Made by a program: the position numbers and the translations under genes
Shown here: piece by piece, positions 8,335 to 16,970 of the stretch
How positions within the stretch are numbered: the stretch's first letter is position 1
Layout: each line of letters starts with the position of its first letter
NCBI RefSeq assembly: GCF_009848505.1
Contig: NZ_WWDL01000005.1
Coordinates: 62,001 to 126,000 of the forward strand
Source of the DNA: Muricoccus harenae
GTDB lineage: Bacteria > Pseudomonadota > Alphaproteobacteria > Acetobacterales > Acetobacteraceae
DNA: 64,000 nt
Direction of reading: 5' to 3'
Notes under the pieces: model-generated
What the model saw: only the letters and a program-made list of their open reading frames with translations
What the model was told of the DNA's origin: nothing
Databases searched by the model: none

Positions 8335-9375
8335 TCAACGACCCCAAGGCTGCCAAAGCGCCCAGGCGCCGTCAACGCCAAGTCCTTCTGAAATCACGCT
8401 TTTCAGGGAATTTGCAAAGGTTAACCCGAAAGCGGCCCCGAAGGCTTCGCCCAGCATGGCCCCGAAGGCCCGGTCCCGCAGGTCGCGCGAGCGCAGGTCG
8501 CGCATCGGCAGGTCGGCATCGATCCCGTGGGTGGCGGCCAAGTGGGCGCGGGCTTCCTGCTCGCCGCCGATGGCATCGATCAGCCCGGCGGCCAGGGCCT
8601 GGCGGCCGGTCATGATCCGCCCGTCGGCTATGGCGCGCACCCGCTCCTCCGGCATGTGCCGGCCCTCGGAGACCATGTGCACGAACTGGGAATGCAGGTC
8701 GTCGACCACGGCGCGCAGGGCGGCGCGGCCTTCCTCGCTCAGTGGCCGGAAGGGGCTGGGCTGGTCCTTCAGCGGGCCGGAGGTAATTGCCTCGGCCCGC
8801 AGGCCGAGCAGACGCATCGCCTCCTGCGCATCGAAGGATTGCAGCATCACGCCGATCGAGCCGGTGACGCTGCCTTCCCGCGCGAAGACGCGCTCGGCGG
8901 GCATGGCGATCATGTAGCCGGCGGAGGCCGCCATGCCGCCGAACACGGCAACCAGGGGCTTGTTGGCGGCGCGGAAGCGCGTCAGTGCCCCATGCAGTGC
9001 CTCTCCGCCGGAGACGGTGCCGCCGGGGCTGTCCACCGCCAGCACCATGCCACGGACGCTGTCCGACTTGGCGGCGCGGTCGATCGCCTCGATCAGCCGC
9101 CGGTCATCCGCGATGGTGCCGGAGACGGTGAGCCGCAGGAGATGCGGGCCGCGCAGGGCAGCGAAGGCCGATCCTTCCGTCGCCGGGCCTGCGAAGGCGA
9201 AGGCCAGGCTGCCGATCACCACCAGCACCGCCAGGGCCCGCCAGAGCCCGCGGCTGCGCTTCAGCCGGCGGCGGTCCAGCAGCAGGTCGGCATCCAGCAC
9301 GCCCGGAAAAGGGGCCGCGGGAGCGGCCGGAGGCGCGTCGGTGTTCGAGGCGGGCCAGGGCGGGGAGGTTGCCAT
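8335..9375 (-). CDS. sppA: Signal peptide peptidase SppA, short form
   Basis: A 346-residue S49 protease that degrades cleaved signal peptides in the inner membrane. A Pro/Ala-rich cytoplasmic tail (1-40) precedes one transmembrane helix (about 44-64). The catalytic domain has the nucleophile Ser151 (GGMAASAGYMIAMPA) and the general base Lys203 (SGPLKDQPSPF), plus GSVTGSIGV. The length is that of the single-domain form that assembles as an octamer in Bacillus, not the 67-kDa E. coli form. The ATG at 9375 has a weak ribosome site, and upstream in-frame codons exist, so the start is moderately certain. Confidence 0.92.
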   Translation of the reverse strand: MATSPPWPASNTDAPPAAPAAPFPGVLDADLLLDRRRLKRSRGLWRALAVLVVIGSLAFAFAGPATEGSAFAALRGPHLLRLTVSGTIADDRRLIEAIDRAAKSDSVRGMVLAVDSPGGTVSGGEALHGALTRFRAANKPLVAVFGGMAASAGYMIAMPAERVFAREGSVTGSIGVMLQSFDAQEAMRLLGLRAEAITSGPLKDQPSPFRPLSEEGRAALRAVVDDLHSQFVHMVSEGRHMPEERVRAIADGRIMTGRQALAAGLIDAIGGEQEARAHLAATHGIDADLPMRDLRSRDLRDRAFGAMLGEAFGAAFGLTFANSLKSVISEGLGVDGAWALWQPWGR

Positions 9376-9594
9376 GGGCTGTCTATGCCCGTTGCGACCC
9401 CCCGCCGCCAAGGCCGGAGCAGCCGGCCTGTTCCGCACAGGGGATAGCGAATGCAAAAACGGGATTCTTGTCGCGTGACATGGGATCAGGCTCGGAGGTA
9501 GCATGGCGCCCTGTCCCGGGCCGCGCGCCTCCGCCGCGATCCGACGCTTGCCGGCCTGATGTCCCGGCCCCATCCGATCGGGAAACGCACGCCC

Positions 9595-10026
9595 ATGCGC
9601 CTTGCCCTGCTGGTTGTTCCGGCCCTGCTCCTGGCGACCTCCCTGCTGGCTGCGGGCCCTGCCTCCGCGCAGCGGCTTCGCTCGCAATCCATCGCCAATG
9701 CGGTCACGCCGCCTTCCACCGGCGATGCCACCTGTGACGATGCCGTGGCCGCCTGGCGCGCCTGCATCGCCGTCTCGCCCAAGTCGCCGGCCGACAAGAC
9801 CCAGGCGAACACCGAGGTGGACAAGTTCGTGCGCGATGTCTTCGACGCCCGTGGCCCGCACCGGGACGACCTCATCCGCGCCTGCGGCCCCACCGCCACG
9901 GGCTACCGGCTGATGGCCGAGAACGGCACCTGCGCCGCCAACATCACCGGCGCGCGGGACGACCAGGCGACACGCGTTGGCAGCCCGGCCGGGGCCGTGG
10001 CGGCGCAGCGGCGGGCGCAGCGCTAA
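9595..10026 (+). CDS. Secreted hypothetical protein with four cysteines
   Basis: No family recognised. The ATG at 9595 gives a 143-residue product with a clear signal peptide (MRLALLVVPALLLATSLLAA, cleavage probably after ASA). An in-frame ATG at 9559 would add twelve residues and spoil the short n-region. The mature part contains four Cys (in DATCDDAVAAWRAC, RACGPT and GTCAAN), enough for two periplasmic disulfides, and a basic Ala-rich end. It is divergent from sppA and convergent with the M20 peptidase gene. Confidence 0.65.
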   Translation: MRLALLVVPALLLATSLLAAGPASAQRLRSQSIANAVTPPSTGDATCDDAVAAWRACIAVSPKSPADKTQANTEVDKFVRDVFDARGPHRDDLIRACGPTATGYRLMAENGTCAANITGARDDQATRVGSPAGAVAAQRRAQR

Positions 10027-10040
10027 CAGCCCACTCAAAC

Positions 10041-10096
10041 GCGGGGGCCGGGGTGGACGCCGCCACCCTGGCGGGGTCCAGGGGCAAAGCCCCTGG
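10041..10096. repeat. Family B palindromic element, copy 1
   Basis: Two hairpins in tandem: CCGGGGTGG (10048-10056) with CCACCCTGG (10063-10071), then CCAGGGGC (10078-10085) with GCCCCTGG (10089-10096) around AAA. It fills the gap between the convergent stops at 10026 and 10103 and could terminate both genes. The same GGTCC, GGGGTGG and GGGGCAAAGCCCC blocks recur at other sites in the window. Confidence 0.75.
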
Positions 10097-10102
10097 GGCC
10101 GC

Positions 10103-11305
10103 CTAGACCTCCATTCCCGCCGTCTGCAGCAGCGTCGCGAAGGCCAGCTGCATGTCATGCAGCGTCTGCTCGGGCGCCACATCCACCCATTCGTCCAGCG
10201 TATGCGCGCCGGCCCCTGCCCCGGCGCTGACCGCGATCCCCGGGATGCCGAGCGAGATCGGAATGCTGGCATCCGTCGAGCTGGCCACGGTCTTCGGCGT
10301 GTAGCCCAGGGCGCGGGCGGCTGCGGTGGCATTGGCGACGAGCTCGCTGTCGCGGCCGATCGGGCCGGCCGGGCGGTCGCCGATCTTCTTCAGCTCCACC
10401 GTCACCGCGCCCTTCGCGGTGTTGCGCGTGGCGTTCTCCGCTTCCACCGCGCGCTGCACGATGCCGCGGAAGGTGTGGTCGATGCGAGCAAGCTCCTGGG
10501 CGGAGTCCGAGCGCAGGTCGACCTCCACCCATACCTCGTTCGGGATGGAGTTCACCGAGGTGCCGCCGCCGACCACGCTGGCGCTGAAGGTCGTGCGCGG
10601 CTCCTTCGGGACCTCGATGCGCGACAGGCCGGCGATGGCCTCCGCCATGGCGAAGGAGGGGCTGACGATGCCGAAATCCATGAAGCTGTGCCCGCCGGGG
10701 CCGCGGAAGGCGACGCGGTAGCGCAGCGAGCCGGTGGCGCCGGAGACGATGGTCCCCATGCCCATCGGGCCTTCCACGGAGATGAAGGCGGCGATCCGGC
10801 CGGCATAGCGGCCCTTGGTGAAGAGGAAGCGCATGCCCCGAAGGTCGCCCAGCCCTTCCTCGCCGACATTTCCGACGAAGAGGATGTCATGCTTCGTGCG
10901 GATGCCGGCGGCATCCATGGCGCGCAGGAAGGCCAGGTTCATAGCCAGGCTGCGCGTGTCGTCGCCGATGCCGGGCGCGTAGAGGCGGGTGCCTTCCCGC
11001 CGGACCTTCAGATCCGTGCCGGGGGGAAAGACCGTGTCCAGATGCGCGGCGACCACGATGAGCTGGCCGTTGCCGAGGCCACGCCGGAGGCCCATCACAT
11101 TGCCCTCGGCGTCCATCTCGCAATCCTCGAGGCCGGCGTCGCGCAGCATGGCGAGATAGGCCTTCCCGCGCTCCTCCTCCTGGAAAAAGGGGGCCGGGAT
11201 CTCGGTGAGGGTGATGGTCTCCTCGACGAAGCGCTCATGCCCCGCTGCCAGATGCCGCAGCGCCTCCTGATAGGCTGTGCTCTTCATCACCTGCTCGACC
11301 ATCAC
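10103..11305 (-). CDS. M20/M25/M40-family metallopeptidase
   Basis: A 400-residue dizinc amidohydrolase-type peptidase. Metal ligands are visible: H88-x-D90 in AAHLDTVF, D115/D116 in PGIGDDTRSL, and the catalytic E149 with E150 in NVGEEGLGD. The dimerisation insert begins near GPGGHSFMDFG. The closing GAGAGAHTLDEWVDV supplies the last His. The sequence resembles PepT-like/acyl-amino-acid hydrolases, but substrate cannot be deduced. The first ATG (11305) is followed by in-frame Met at 11302 and 11287, so the exact start is open. It is the last gene of the minus-strand transport/catabolic series. Confidence 0.85.
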   Translation of the reverse strand: MMVEQVMKSTAYQEALRHLAAGHERFVEETITLTEIPAPFFQEEERGKAYLAMLRDAGLEDCEMDAEGNVMGLRRGLGNGQLIVVAAHLDTVFPPGTDLKVRREGTRLYAPGIGDDTRSLAMNLAFLRAMDAAGIRTKHDILFVGNVGEEGLGDLRGMRFLFTKGRYAGRIAAFISVEGPMGMGTIVSGATGSLRYRVAFRGPGGHSFMDFGIVSPSFAMAEAIAGLSRIEVPKEPRTTFSASVVGGGTSVNSIPNEVWVEVDLRSDSAQELARIDHTFRGIVQRAVEAENATRNTAKGAVTVELKKIGDRPAGPIGRDSELVANATAAARALGYTPKTVASSTDASIPISLGIPGIAVSAGAGAGAHTLDEWVDVAPEQTLHDMQLAFATLLQTAGMEV

Positions 11306-11369
11306 CGTACCCCTTAGTGGAACGGTCTGGCATGCGACGGCGCGGCGATCCTGTCCAGATGCCCGCAGC

Positions 11370-12212
11370 TTACAATCCCATCAACCGCCGCGTCGCATCA
11401 TGCAGCGGGTTGCCCGGCTCCCCGAAATCGAAGATGAGATCGAAGTGGTTCGAGCCGGGGCGGGGCGACACCACCTCCGCCATGCACCCGGCCCCGCGCA
11501 GCGCGGCGGCGAAATCCGCGGTCTGGCGCTTGAACGCGGCCGTTTCCGTGTCGCCGAACGCCAAAACCACCGGTAGGCCGGAGGGCAGCGGCAGCAGGGC
11601 CGGGCTGTTCCGCGCCGCGGCCGCTGCGTCCAGCTTCATCCATTCGTTGATATGGGTCTGCGGGATGGGGGTCAGGTCGAACAGGCCGGAGAGGAGCGTG
11701 GCCCCTGCCACCGGGCGCTCGGGAAGGCCGAAGCCCGCCTGCCAGCCGGGGGAGAGAAGCATCGCGGCCAAGTGCCCGCCCGCGCTGCTGCCGGCCAGGT
11801 GGATGCGCGCGGCGTCGCCCCCGAACTGCGCGATGTTTCGGTGCACCCAGGCCAGCGCCCGCCGGCATTCCTCGACGATCCGGTCCAGCGAGGCCACCGG
11901 CGCCAGGGTGTAGTTCACCGAGACCACGCAGGCGCCGGCCATGACGTAGGCGGGGGCCATGGAGCCGGAATCGGCGGCATCGAGGGCGTGCCAGTAGCCG
12001 CCATGGATGAAGACCAGCACGGGGGCAGGGCCGGTGGCCTGGGCGGGGTAGATGTCCAGCCGCTCGGGTTCGGTCCCGCCATAGGAGTGGGTGGACCAGT
12101 CCAGCACGGCCTTCGCGGCGTCGGTGCGCGTGCGGTACTCGGCCAGGATGTCGAGCACGTTGGGGGTGGTGGCGCGGGCGTTGTATTCGCGGTCGAGGGT
12201 GGTGGTGTCCAT
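11370..12212 (-). CDS. Alpha/beta hydrolase, kynurenine-formamidase-like
   Basis: A 280-residue cytoplasmic esterase-type hydrolase. It has the oxyanion-hole motif HGGYWH (70-75) and the nucleophile elbow GSSAGGH (141-147, Ser143); a late His in SNHFDL completes the triad. HGG-Y/F-W is characteristic of the hormone-sensitive-lipase/arylformamidase branch. With 3-hydroxyanthranilate dioxygenase encoded 5 kb upstream in the same direction, an N-formylkynurenine or related amide substrate is attractive, but this is inference. GGAG precedes the ATG by about six bases. It follows livF after a family A repeat. Confidence 0.75.
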   Translation of the reverse strand: MDTTTLDREYNARATTPNVLDILAEYRTRTDAAKAVLDWSTHSYGGTEPERLDIYPAQATGPAPVLVFIHGGYWHALDAADSGSMAPAYVMAGACVVSVNYTLAPVASLDRIVEECRRALAWVHRNIAQFGGDAARIHLAGSSAGGHLAAMLLSPGWQAGFGLPERPVAGATLLSGLFDLTPIPQTHINEWMKLDAAAAARNSPALLPLPSGLPVVLAFGDTETAAFKRQTADFAAALRGAGCMAEVVSPRPGSNHFDLIFDFGEPGNPLHDATRRLMGL

Positions 12213-12226
12213 CAGGAGCTCCGGAA

Positions 12227-12273
12227 GGCCGGGGGAGGTATCCCCCGGGCCCCCTTCTATTTTTATCGGTTTG
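12227..12273 (-). repeat. Family A palindromic element, copy 1
   Basis: CCGGGGG (12229-12235) pairs with CCCCCGG (12242-12248) around AGGTAT, followed by a GGGCCCCCTTCTATTTTTAT stretch. Read on the minus strand, it begins 16 bp after the livF stop with an A/T-rich run, then GGGGG, then the GGGGGATACC hairpin. Near-identical elements lie at 26975-27023 and 41671-41710. Confidence 0.8.
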
Positions 12274-12288
12274 ATGGCGTGGCGCGCG

Positions 12289-12990
12289 TCAGACGCCGAT
12301 CCAGGAGCGGATGCGGGCGGAGTCCCGGTCCAGCTCCTCGCCGGTGCCGGTCCAGACGGTGCGGCCCTTTTCCAGCACGGTGTGGCGGTCTGCCAGGCGG
12401 CGCAGCGCGGCCAGGGTCTTGTCGATCAGCAGGATCGCCTGGCCCTCGGCCTTAAGGGCGGTCAGCGTGGCCCAGATCTCGGCGCGGATCACGGGGGCCA
12501 GACCTTCCGTCGCCTCGTCGAGGATGAGGAGATGCGGGTTGGTCATCAACGCGCGGCCGATCGCCAGCATCTGCTGCTCCCCGCCCGACAGCGTGCGCGC
12601 GGATTGGCCGGCGCGTTCGCGCAGGCGGGGGAAGAGGGAGAACACACGCTCCAGCGTCCAGGGGTTTGCGGCATTCTCGCGATCGGCGGCGGTGGCGACG
12701 AGGTTCTCGCGCACCGTCAGCGTTGGGAAGACCTGCCGGCCCTCGGGGACCAGGCCGATGCCGCGGCGGGCCACGCCTTCGGGCGGCAGACCCGAGACCA
12801 GAGCGCCGCGGAATTCCACCTTTCCGCCACGCGGCGGGTTCAGGCCCATGATGGCGCGAACCGTCGTCGTCTTGCCCATGCCGTTGCGGCCGAGCAGCGT
12901 CACCACCTCCCCCGGGCCCACTTGCAGGTTAACGTCGAACAGTACCTGGGCCGCGCCATAGCCTGCCTGCAGCCCTTCCACCCGCAGCAT
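12289..12990 (-). CDS. livF: Branched-chain-type ABC importer ATPase LivF
   Basis: A 233-residue ATP-binding subunit. Walker A is GRNGMGKTT (34-42); the signature is LSGGEQQMLAIGRALM and Walker B LLILDEATEGLAP. After Walker B the usual VEQN of LivF reads IDKT (LLIDKTLAALRRLADRH), a variant H-loop region. Its ATG overlaps the livG stop as TGATG (12988-12992), so translation is coupled. It powers the permease pair LivH/LivM together with LivG. The substrate is not readable from the ATPase. Confidence 0.93.
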   Translation of the reverse strand: MLRVEGLQAGYGAAQVLFDVNLQVGPGEVVTLLGRNGMGKTTTVRAIMGLNPPRGGKVEFRGALVSGLPPEGVARRGIGLVPEGRQVFPTLTVRENLVATAADRENAANPWTLERVFSLFPRLRERAGQSARTLSGGEQQMLAIGRALMTNPHLLILDEATEGLAPVIRAEIWATLTALKAEGQAILLIDKTLAALRRLADRHTVLEKGRTVWTGTGEELDRDSARIRSWIGV

Positions 12991-13748
12991 CAGACGGCCT
13001 CCTCCTCGGAGAGATAGGCGGCGCGCACCTGCGGATCGGCGCGGATCTGCGCCGGCGTGCCAGAGGCGATGCAATGGCCGTAGACCAGCACGGAGATGCG
13101 GTCGGCGAGGCTGAACACGGCATCCATGTCGTGCTCCACCAGCAGGATGGGGATGCGGCCCTTCAAGGCGCGCAGCACCTCGGTCATCCGCAGGCTCTCG
13201 CTGGCGCCGAGGCCGGCCATGGGCTCGTCCAGCAGCAGCAGGCGCGGGCCAGTGGCGAGGGCGACGGCGAGTTCGAGCTGCTTGCGCTCGCCATGCGACA
13301 GGTCGGCCACCGGCAGGTTCCAGCGCGCGGGCGGCAATCCCACTTGGTCCAGTGCGGCGCCTGCGGGTTCCAGCAGGCGCGCATCGCGCGAAGCATCGCG
13401 CCAGAAGCGGAAGCCGTGGCCGGCGCGGGCCTGCACGGCGAGGGCGACATTCGCTTCCGCCGTGTCGTCCTCAAGCAATTGGGTGATCTGGAAGCTGCGC
13501 GACAGGCCACGCCGCACGCGGGCGGGAGTGGAGAGGCGCGTGATCTCCTCGCCGAGGAAAAGGATGCGGCCGGCATCGGGACGGATCTCGCCCATGATCT
13601 GGCCGATGGCGGTGGTCTTGCCGGCGCCGTTGGGACCGATCAACGCATGCAGCTCACCCGGCATCACCTCCAGCGAAAGGTCGTCCGTCGCGGTCAGGCC
13701 GCCAAAGCGCTTCATTAGGTGCTGCACGGAAAGGACCGGTTCAGCCAT
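12990..13748 (-). CDS. livG: Branched-chain-type ABC importer ATPase LivG
   Basis: A 252-residue ATPase with Walker A GPNGAGKT (38-45), signature LSHGERKQLELAVAL (the LSHGE form usual in LivG), Walker B LLLLDEPMAGLG and H-loop LLVEHDMDAVF. The C-terminal segment ends in the short LivG-type helix QVRAAYLSEEEAV. It overlaps livM by eight bases upstream and livF by one base downstream, so the importer genes form one tightly packed operon. Confidence 0.94.
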   Translation of the reverse strand: MAEPVLSVQHLMKRFGGLTATDDLSLEVMPGELHALIGPNGAGKTTAIGQIMGEIRPDAGRILFLGEEITRLSTPARVRRGLSRSFQITQLLEDDTAEANVALAVQARAGHGFRFWRDASRDARLLEPAGAALDQVGLPPARWNLPVADLSHGERKQLELAVALATGPRLLLLDEPMAGLGASESLRMTEVLRALKGRIPILLVEHDMDAVFSLADRISVLVYGHCIASGTPAQIRADPQVRAAYLSEEEAV

Positions 13749-14802
13749 GTGCCGCGGACTCCGGCACGGGTTTGGCGGGCGGAAGCTCAGCCGGTGGCAG
13801 GGGCTGCGCGTTGTGCAGGGCGGGCGGACCGGCGATCCGCCGCACAGCGCCCATCAGCCCGCCGCGCGCGAAGAGCACGATGACAACGAGGATGGGGCCG
13901 AGGACGAACTGCCAGTGCTCGGTGAGGCCGGAGAGGGTGTATTCCAGCCCCACCAGCGCCGCCGCGCCCAGCACGGGGCCGACGAGGGTGCCGAGGCCGC
14001 CGAGGATGACCATCACCATCAGCTCGCCGGACTTGGTCCAGTGCATCATGTCGGGCGAGACGAAGCGCGCGTAGTTCACCATCAGCGCACCCGCCATGGC
14101 GGCGCCCATGCCGGCAATGACGAAGGCCACCAGCTTGTAGAGATAGGTGCGGATGCCGATGGCGGCCATCCGGCGCTCCCCCTGCCGCACGCCCGCGAGC
14201 ACGCGGCCGAAGCGGGAGCGCGTGACGCGGTCCATGAGGAAGAGCCAGAGCGCCAGCAGGCCGAGGCAGATCCAGTAGAGGGTGGCGGGATCGCGCAGGT
14301 TCATCCCGAGCACAGGGGCGACGCGGCGGATGGCAAGGCCATCGTCTCCGCCATAGGCCTGCAGCGAGACGAACAGGAAGAACAGCATCTGCGCGAAGGC
14401 GAGGGTGATCATGATGAACTGCACGCCGGCGGTGCGCAGCGACAACGCGCCGATGATGGCGGCGCCGAGCCCGCCCACCAGGATGGCGAGCGGCATGGTC
14501 ACCAGCAGGTCGTTCGAACCCGGGATGAGGCCGAGGAACGGATCACCCGACGACCAATGCGCGTAGAGGATGCCGACCACATAGCCGCCCAGGCCGAAAT
14601 AGGCGGCATGGCCGAAGGAGACCAGACCGCCCTGGCCCAGCAGCAGGTTCAGCGAGGAGGCGGCGATGGCGTAGATGGCGATGCGCGTCGCGAGGCCTGT
14701 GGTCGCGGGGCTGTCGAGCATCGGCGCCACCACCGGGATGAAGGCGGCCAGCACCAGCAGTAGCACCGTCCAGCTGCGTTCGTCGCGCCAGAGGTTACGC
14801 AT
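13741..14802 (-). CDS. livM: Branched-chain-type ABC importer permease LivM
   Basis: A 353-residue inner-membrane permease with about eight to ten hydrophobic helices. The LivM core includes LLLGQGGLVSFGHAAYFGLGGY (about 53-74) and GGLGTLVGPVLGAAALVGLEY near the C-terminus, with the coupling segment IGIRTYLYKLVAFVIAGMGAAMAG in between. A Pro/Ala-rich tail (about 325-353) is probably cytoplasmic. It overlaps livH and livG by eight bases each. Confidence 0.93.
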   Translation of the reverse strand: MRNLWRDERSWTVLLLVLAAFIPVVAPMLDSPATTGLATRIAIYAIAASSLNLLLGQGGLVSFGHAAYFGLGGYVVGILYAHWSSGDPFLGLIPGSNDLLVTMPLAILVGGLGAAIIGALSLRTAGVQFIMITLAFAQMLFFLFVSLQAYGGDDGLAIRRVAPVLGMNLRDPATLYWICLGLLALWLFLMDRVTRSRFGRVLAGVRQGERRMAAIGIRTYLYKLVAFVIAGMGAAMAGALMVNYARFVSPDMMHWTKSGELMVMVILGGLGTLVGPVLGAAALVGLEYTLSGLTEHWQFVLGPILVVIVLFARGGLMGAVRRIAGPPALHNAQPLPPAELPPAKPVPESAAHG

Positions 14803-15709
14803 GGGCGGGGAACAATCCGCGCGGCTTAACGAGCAGCACCAACGCCATCAGGAGATAGACCCCCATGGAGGCGAGGCCCGCGCCCAGCGCATCCGCTTCC
14901 GATCCGGCCATCACCTCGCGCAGCAGGCCGGGGACATAGGCGCGGAGCATGGTGTCCACCACGCCCACCAGCACCGCCCCGAAAAGCGCGCCGCGCACGG
15001 AGCCGATGCCGCCGATCACGACGACGACGAAGGTGGTGATGAGGATCTGCTCCCCCATTCCCGGCTGCACCGACAGGATCGGGCCGGCCATGAGCCCGGC
15101 GAGCCCCGCCAGCAGCGCGCCGAGGCCGAAGACGAGCGTGTAGAGCAGCCGCACATCCACGCCGAGCGCCCGCACCATTTCCCGGTGCGTCGCGCCCGCG
15201 CGCACCAGCATGCCGATGCGCGTGCGCTGGATCAGCCAGTAGAGGCCGAAGGCCACCATCAACCCGATGGCGATGATGACGAGGCGGTAGACCGGGTAGT
15301 CGATGCCCGGCAGCACGCGGACGAAGCCCTGCAGTGCCTCGGGCACGTCCACGAAGAGGGGCTGCCGGCCGAAGAGCAGGACCATGCCCTGGTTGAAGAA
15401 CAGGATCAGCCCGAAGGTCGCCAGCACCTGGTCCAGATGGTCCCGCGCATAGAGGCGGCGCAGTACGACGTATTCCAGCGCCATTCCCACGGCAGCCGCC
15501 GCCACGAGGCCCGCCAGCAGCGAGAGGATGGCGGAACCCGTGGCGCTGGCAGTGACCGCCGCCGCATAGGCGCCGACCATGTAGAGCGAGCCATGGGCGA
15601 GGTTGATCACGCCCATGATCCCGAAGACCAGGGTCAGCCCGGCCGCGAGAAGAAACAGCATGACGCCAAGCTGGACGCCGTTCAGCAACTGCTCCAGCAG
15701 AAGCGCCAC
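14795..15709 (-). CDS. livH: Branched-chain-type ABC importer permease LivH
   Basis: A permease of about 304 residues, the partner of LivM. It contains the LivH core ITTFVVVVIGGIGSVRGALF and the N-terminal GLTLVFGIMGVINLAHGS. The GTG at 15709 is preferred because GAGG lies eight bases upstream, on the stop codon of the binding-protein gene. An ATG at 15748 would overlap that gene by 29 bp and add a Ser/Ala-rich tail not expected in the family. Helices are spread through the whole length. Confidence 0.9.
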   Translation of the reverse strand: MALLLEQLLNGVQLGVMLFLLAAGLTLVFGIMGVINLAHGSLYMVGAYAAAVTASATGSAILSLLAGLVAAAAVGMALEYVVLRRLYARDHLDQVLATFGLILFFNQGMVLLFGRQPLFVDVPEALQGFVRVLPGIDYPVYRLVIIAIGLMVAFGLYWLIQRTRIGMLVRAGATHREMVRALGVDVRLLYTLVFGLGALLAGLAGLMAGPILSVQPGMGEQILITTFVVVVIGGIGSVRGALFGAVLVGVVDTMLRAYVPGLLREVMAGSEADALGAGLASMGVYLLMALVLLVKPRGLFPAHA

Positions 15710-15719
15710 GCCGCGCGCC

Positions 15720-16901
15720 TCAGAAGCGGCACTGGGAGGCGTAGGCATCCCCGTGGTCGGTCAGCACGCGGTCCTTGGTGACCAGCGCCGGCCTGCCGCC
15801 GACATTCTCCACCTTCAGCGCGAACCAGTCCTGCACCGGGTGGTTGTTGGTGCCGAAGCGGAACTTGCCGCGCGTGCTCTCGAAGCTGGCGGGCTTCATG
15901 GCGCGGTAGAAGGCCTCGGTGTCGTCGACCTTGCCGCCGGTGCCCTTCAGCGCGGCGGCGATGGCGAGCGCGGTGTCGAAGCCCTGCTGCGCGTAATAGG
16001 TGGGCAGGCGGCCGTACTTCTGCTGGAAGGCGGCGACGAAGCGCTTGCTCGCGGCATTGTCGAAGTCGCTGTTCCAGTGGCTGGTGACGTTGACGCCGAC
16101 AGCGGCATCGCCCACCGCCGCGAGTGTCGTGCTGTCCATCGAGGGAGAGGCGAGGGTCATCGGCACATTCGCCAGCAGCCCGGCCTGGATGTATTGCCGC
16201 ACAAAGGCAATGCCGAGGCCGCCCGGGTGGAACTGGTACACGCCATCGGGCGCGGCGGCGCGGATCTGCGCCATCTCGGCCGCGTAGTCGGTCTGGTCGA
16301 GGCGGGTATAGACCTCGCCCGCGATCTGGCCCTTGTAGAGCCGCTTGAAGCCGGTGATGGCATCCCGCCCCGCCTGGTAGTTCGGCGCGAGGATGAACAT
16401 CTTCTTCTGGCCCAGATTGGTCGCCAGCTGCCCCGCGCTTTCATGCAGGCTGTCGTTCTGCCAGGCGATGGACCAGAAGTTCTTGTGGCATTCCTTCCCC
16501 GCCAGGTTCGAGGGCGAGGCGTTGGGCGAGACATAGATGCCGCCCGCATCCAGTACGTCCGGCGCGACCGCGCCGAGCACGTTGGAGAAGACGATGCCGG
16601 TCAGAAGCTTGATGCGCTCGTTCTTCAGGAAGCGGTCGGCGATCTGCTTGCCCTGGCCGGGGCGCAGCGCGTCATCCTCCACCATCACCTGCACCGGGGC
16701 GCCGCCGAGCTTGCCGCCCTCCATCTCCACCGCCAGCAGGAAGGCATCGCGGATGTCCTGGCCGAGATAGCTGCCCGGACCGGAAAGGGTGGTGATCATC
16801 CCGATCTTCAGCGGCGCGCCCTGGGCCAAAGCGGGGCGCGCGAGCGGCGCCAGCCCGAGGGCCGCGCCAGAGGCCAGGAACCCGCGGCGTTGGATGGACA
16901 T
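15720..16901 (-). CDS. Branched-chain-type ABC importer substrate-binding protein
   Basis: A 393-residue periplasmic binding protein with an N-terminal export signal (MSIQRRGFLASGAALGLAPL, cleavage near ALAQ). The RR-x-F-L arrangement suggests Tat export. The mature part follows the type I periplasmic-binding fold of the LivJ/amide-urea/aromatic group: LKIGMITTLSGPGSYLGQDIRDAF, AGGIYVSPNASPSNLAG and YYAQQGFDTALAIAAAL are recognisable. GGAGG precedes the ATG. It is the first gene of the importer operon. The neighbouring 3-hydroxyanthranilate dioxygenase suggests an aromatic ligand, by context only. Confidence 0.9.
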   Translation of the reverse strand: MSIQRRGFLASGAALGLAPLARPALAQGAPLKIGMITTLSGPGSYLGQDIRDAFLLAVEMEGGKLGGAPVQVMVEDDALRPGQGKQIADRFLKNERIKLLTGIVFSNVLGAVAPDVLDAGGIYVSPNASPSNLAGKECHKNFWSIAWQNDSLHESAGQLATNLGQKKMFILAPNYQAGRDAITGFKRLYKGQIAGEVYTRLDQTDYAAEMAQIRAAAPDGVYQFHPGGLGIAFVRQYIQAGLLANVPMTLASPSMDSTTLAAVGDAAVGVNVTSHWNSDFDNAASKRFVAAFQQKYGRLPTYYAQQGFDTALAIAAALKGTGGKVDDTEAFYRAMKPASFESTRGKFRFGTNNHPVQDWFALKVENVGGRPALVTKDRVLTDHGDAYASQCRF

Positions 16902-16970
16902 GGGAAGCCTCCGTCGGTTTCGTTGAAGCCTAAAGGAGTTTGCTCCGCCGCGTCCACAGCCGCGCGCTGC

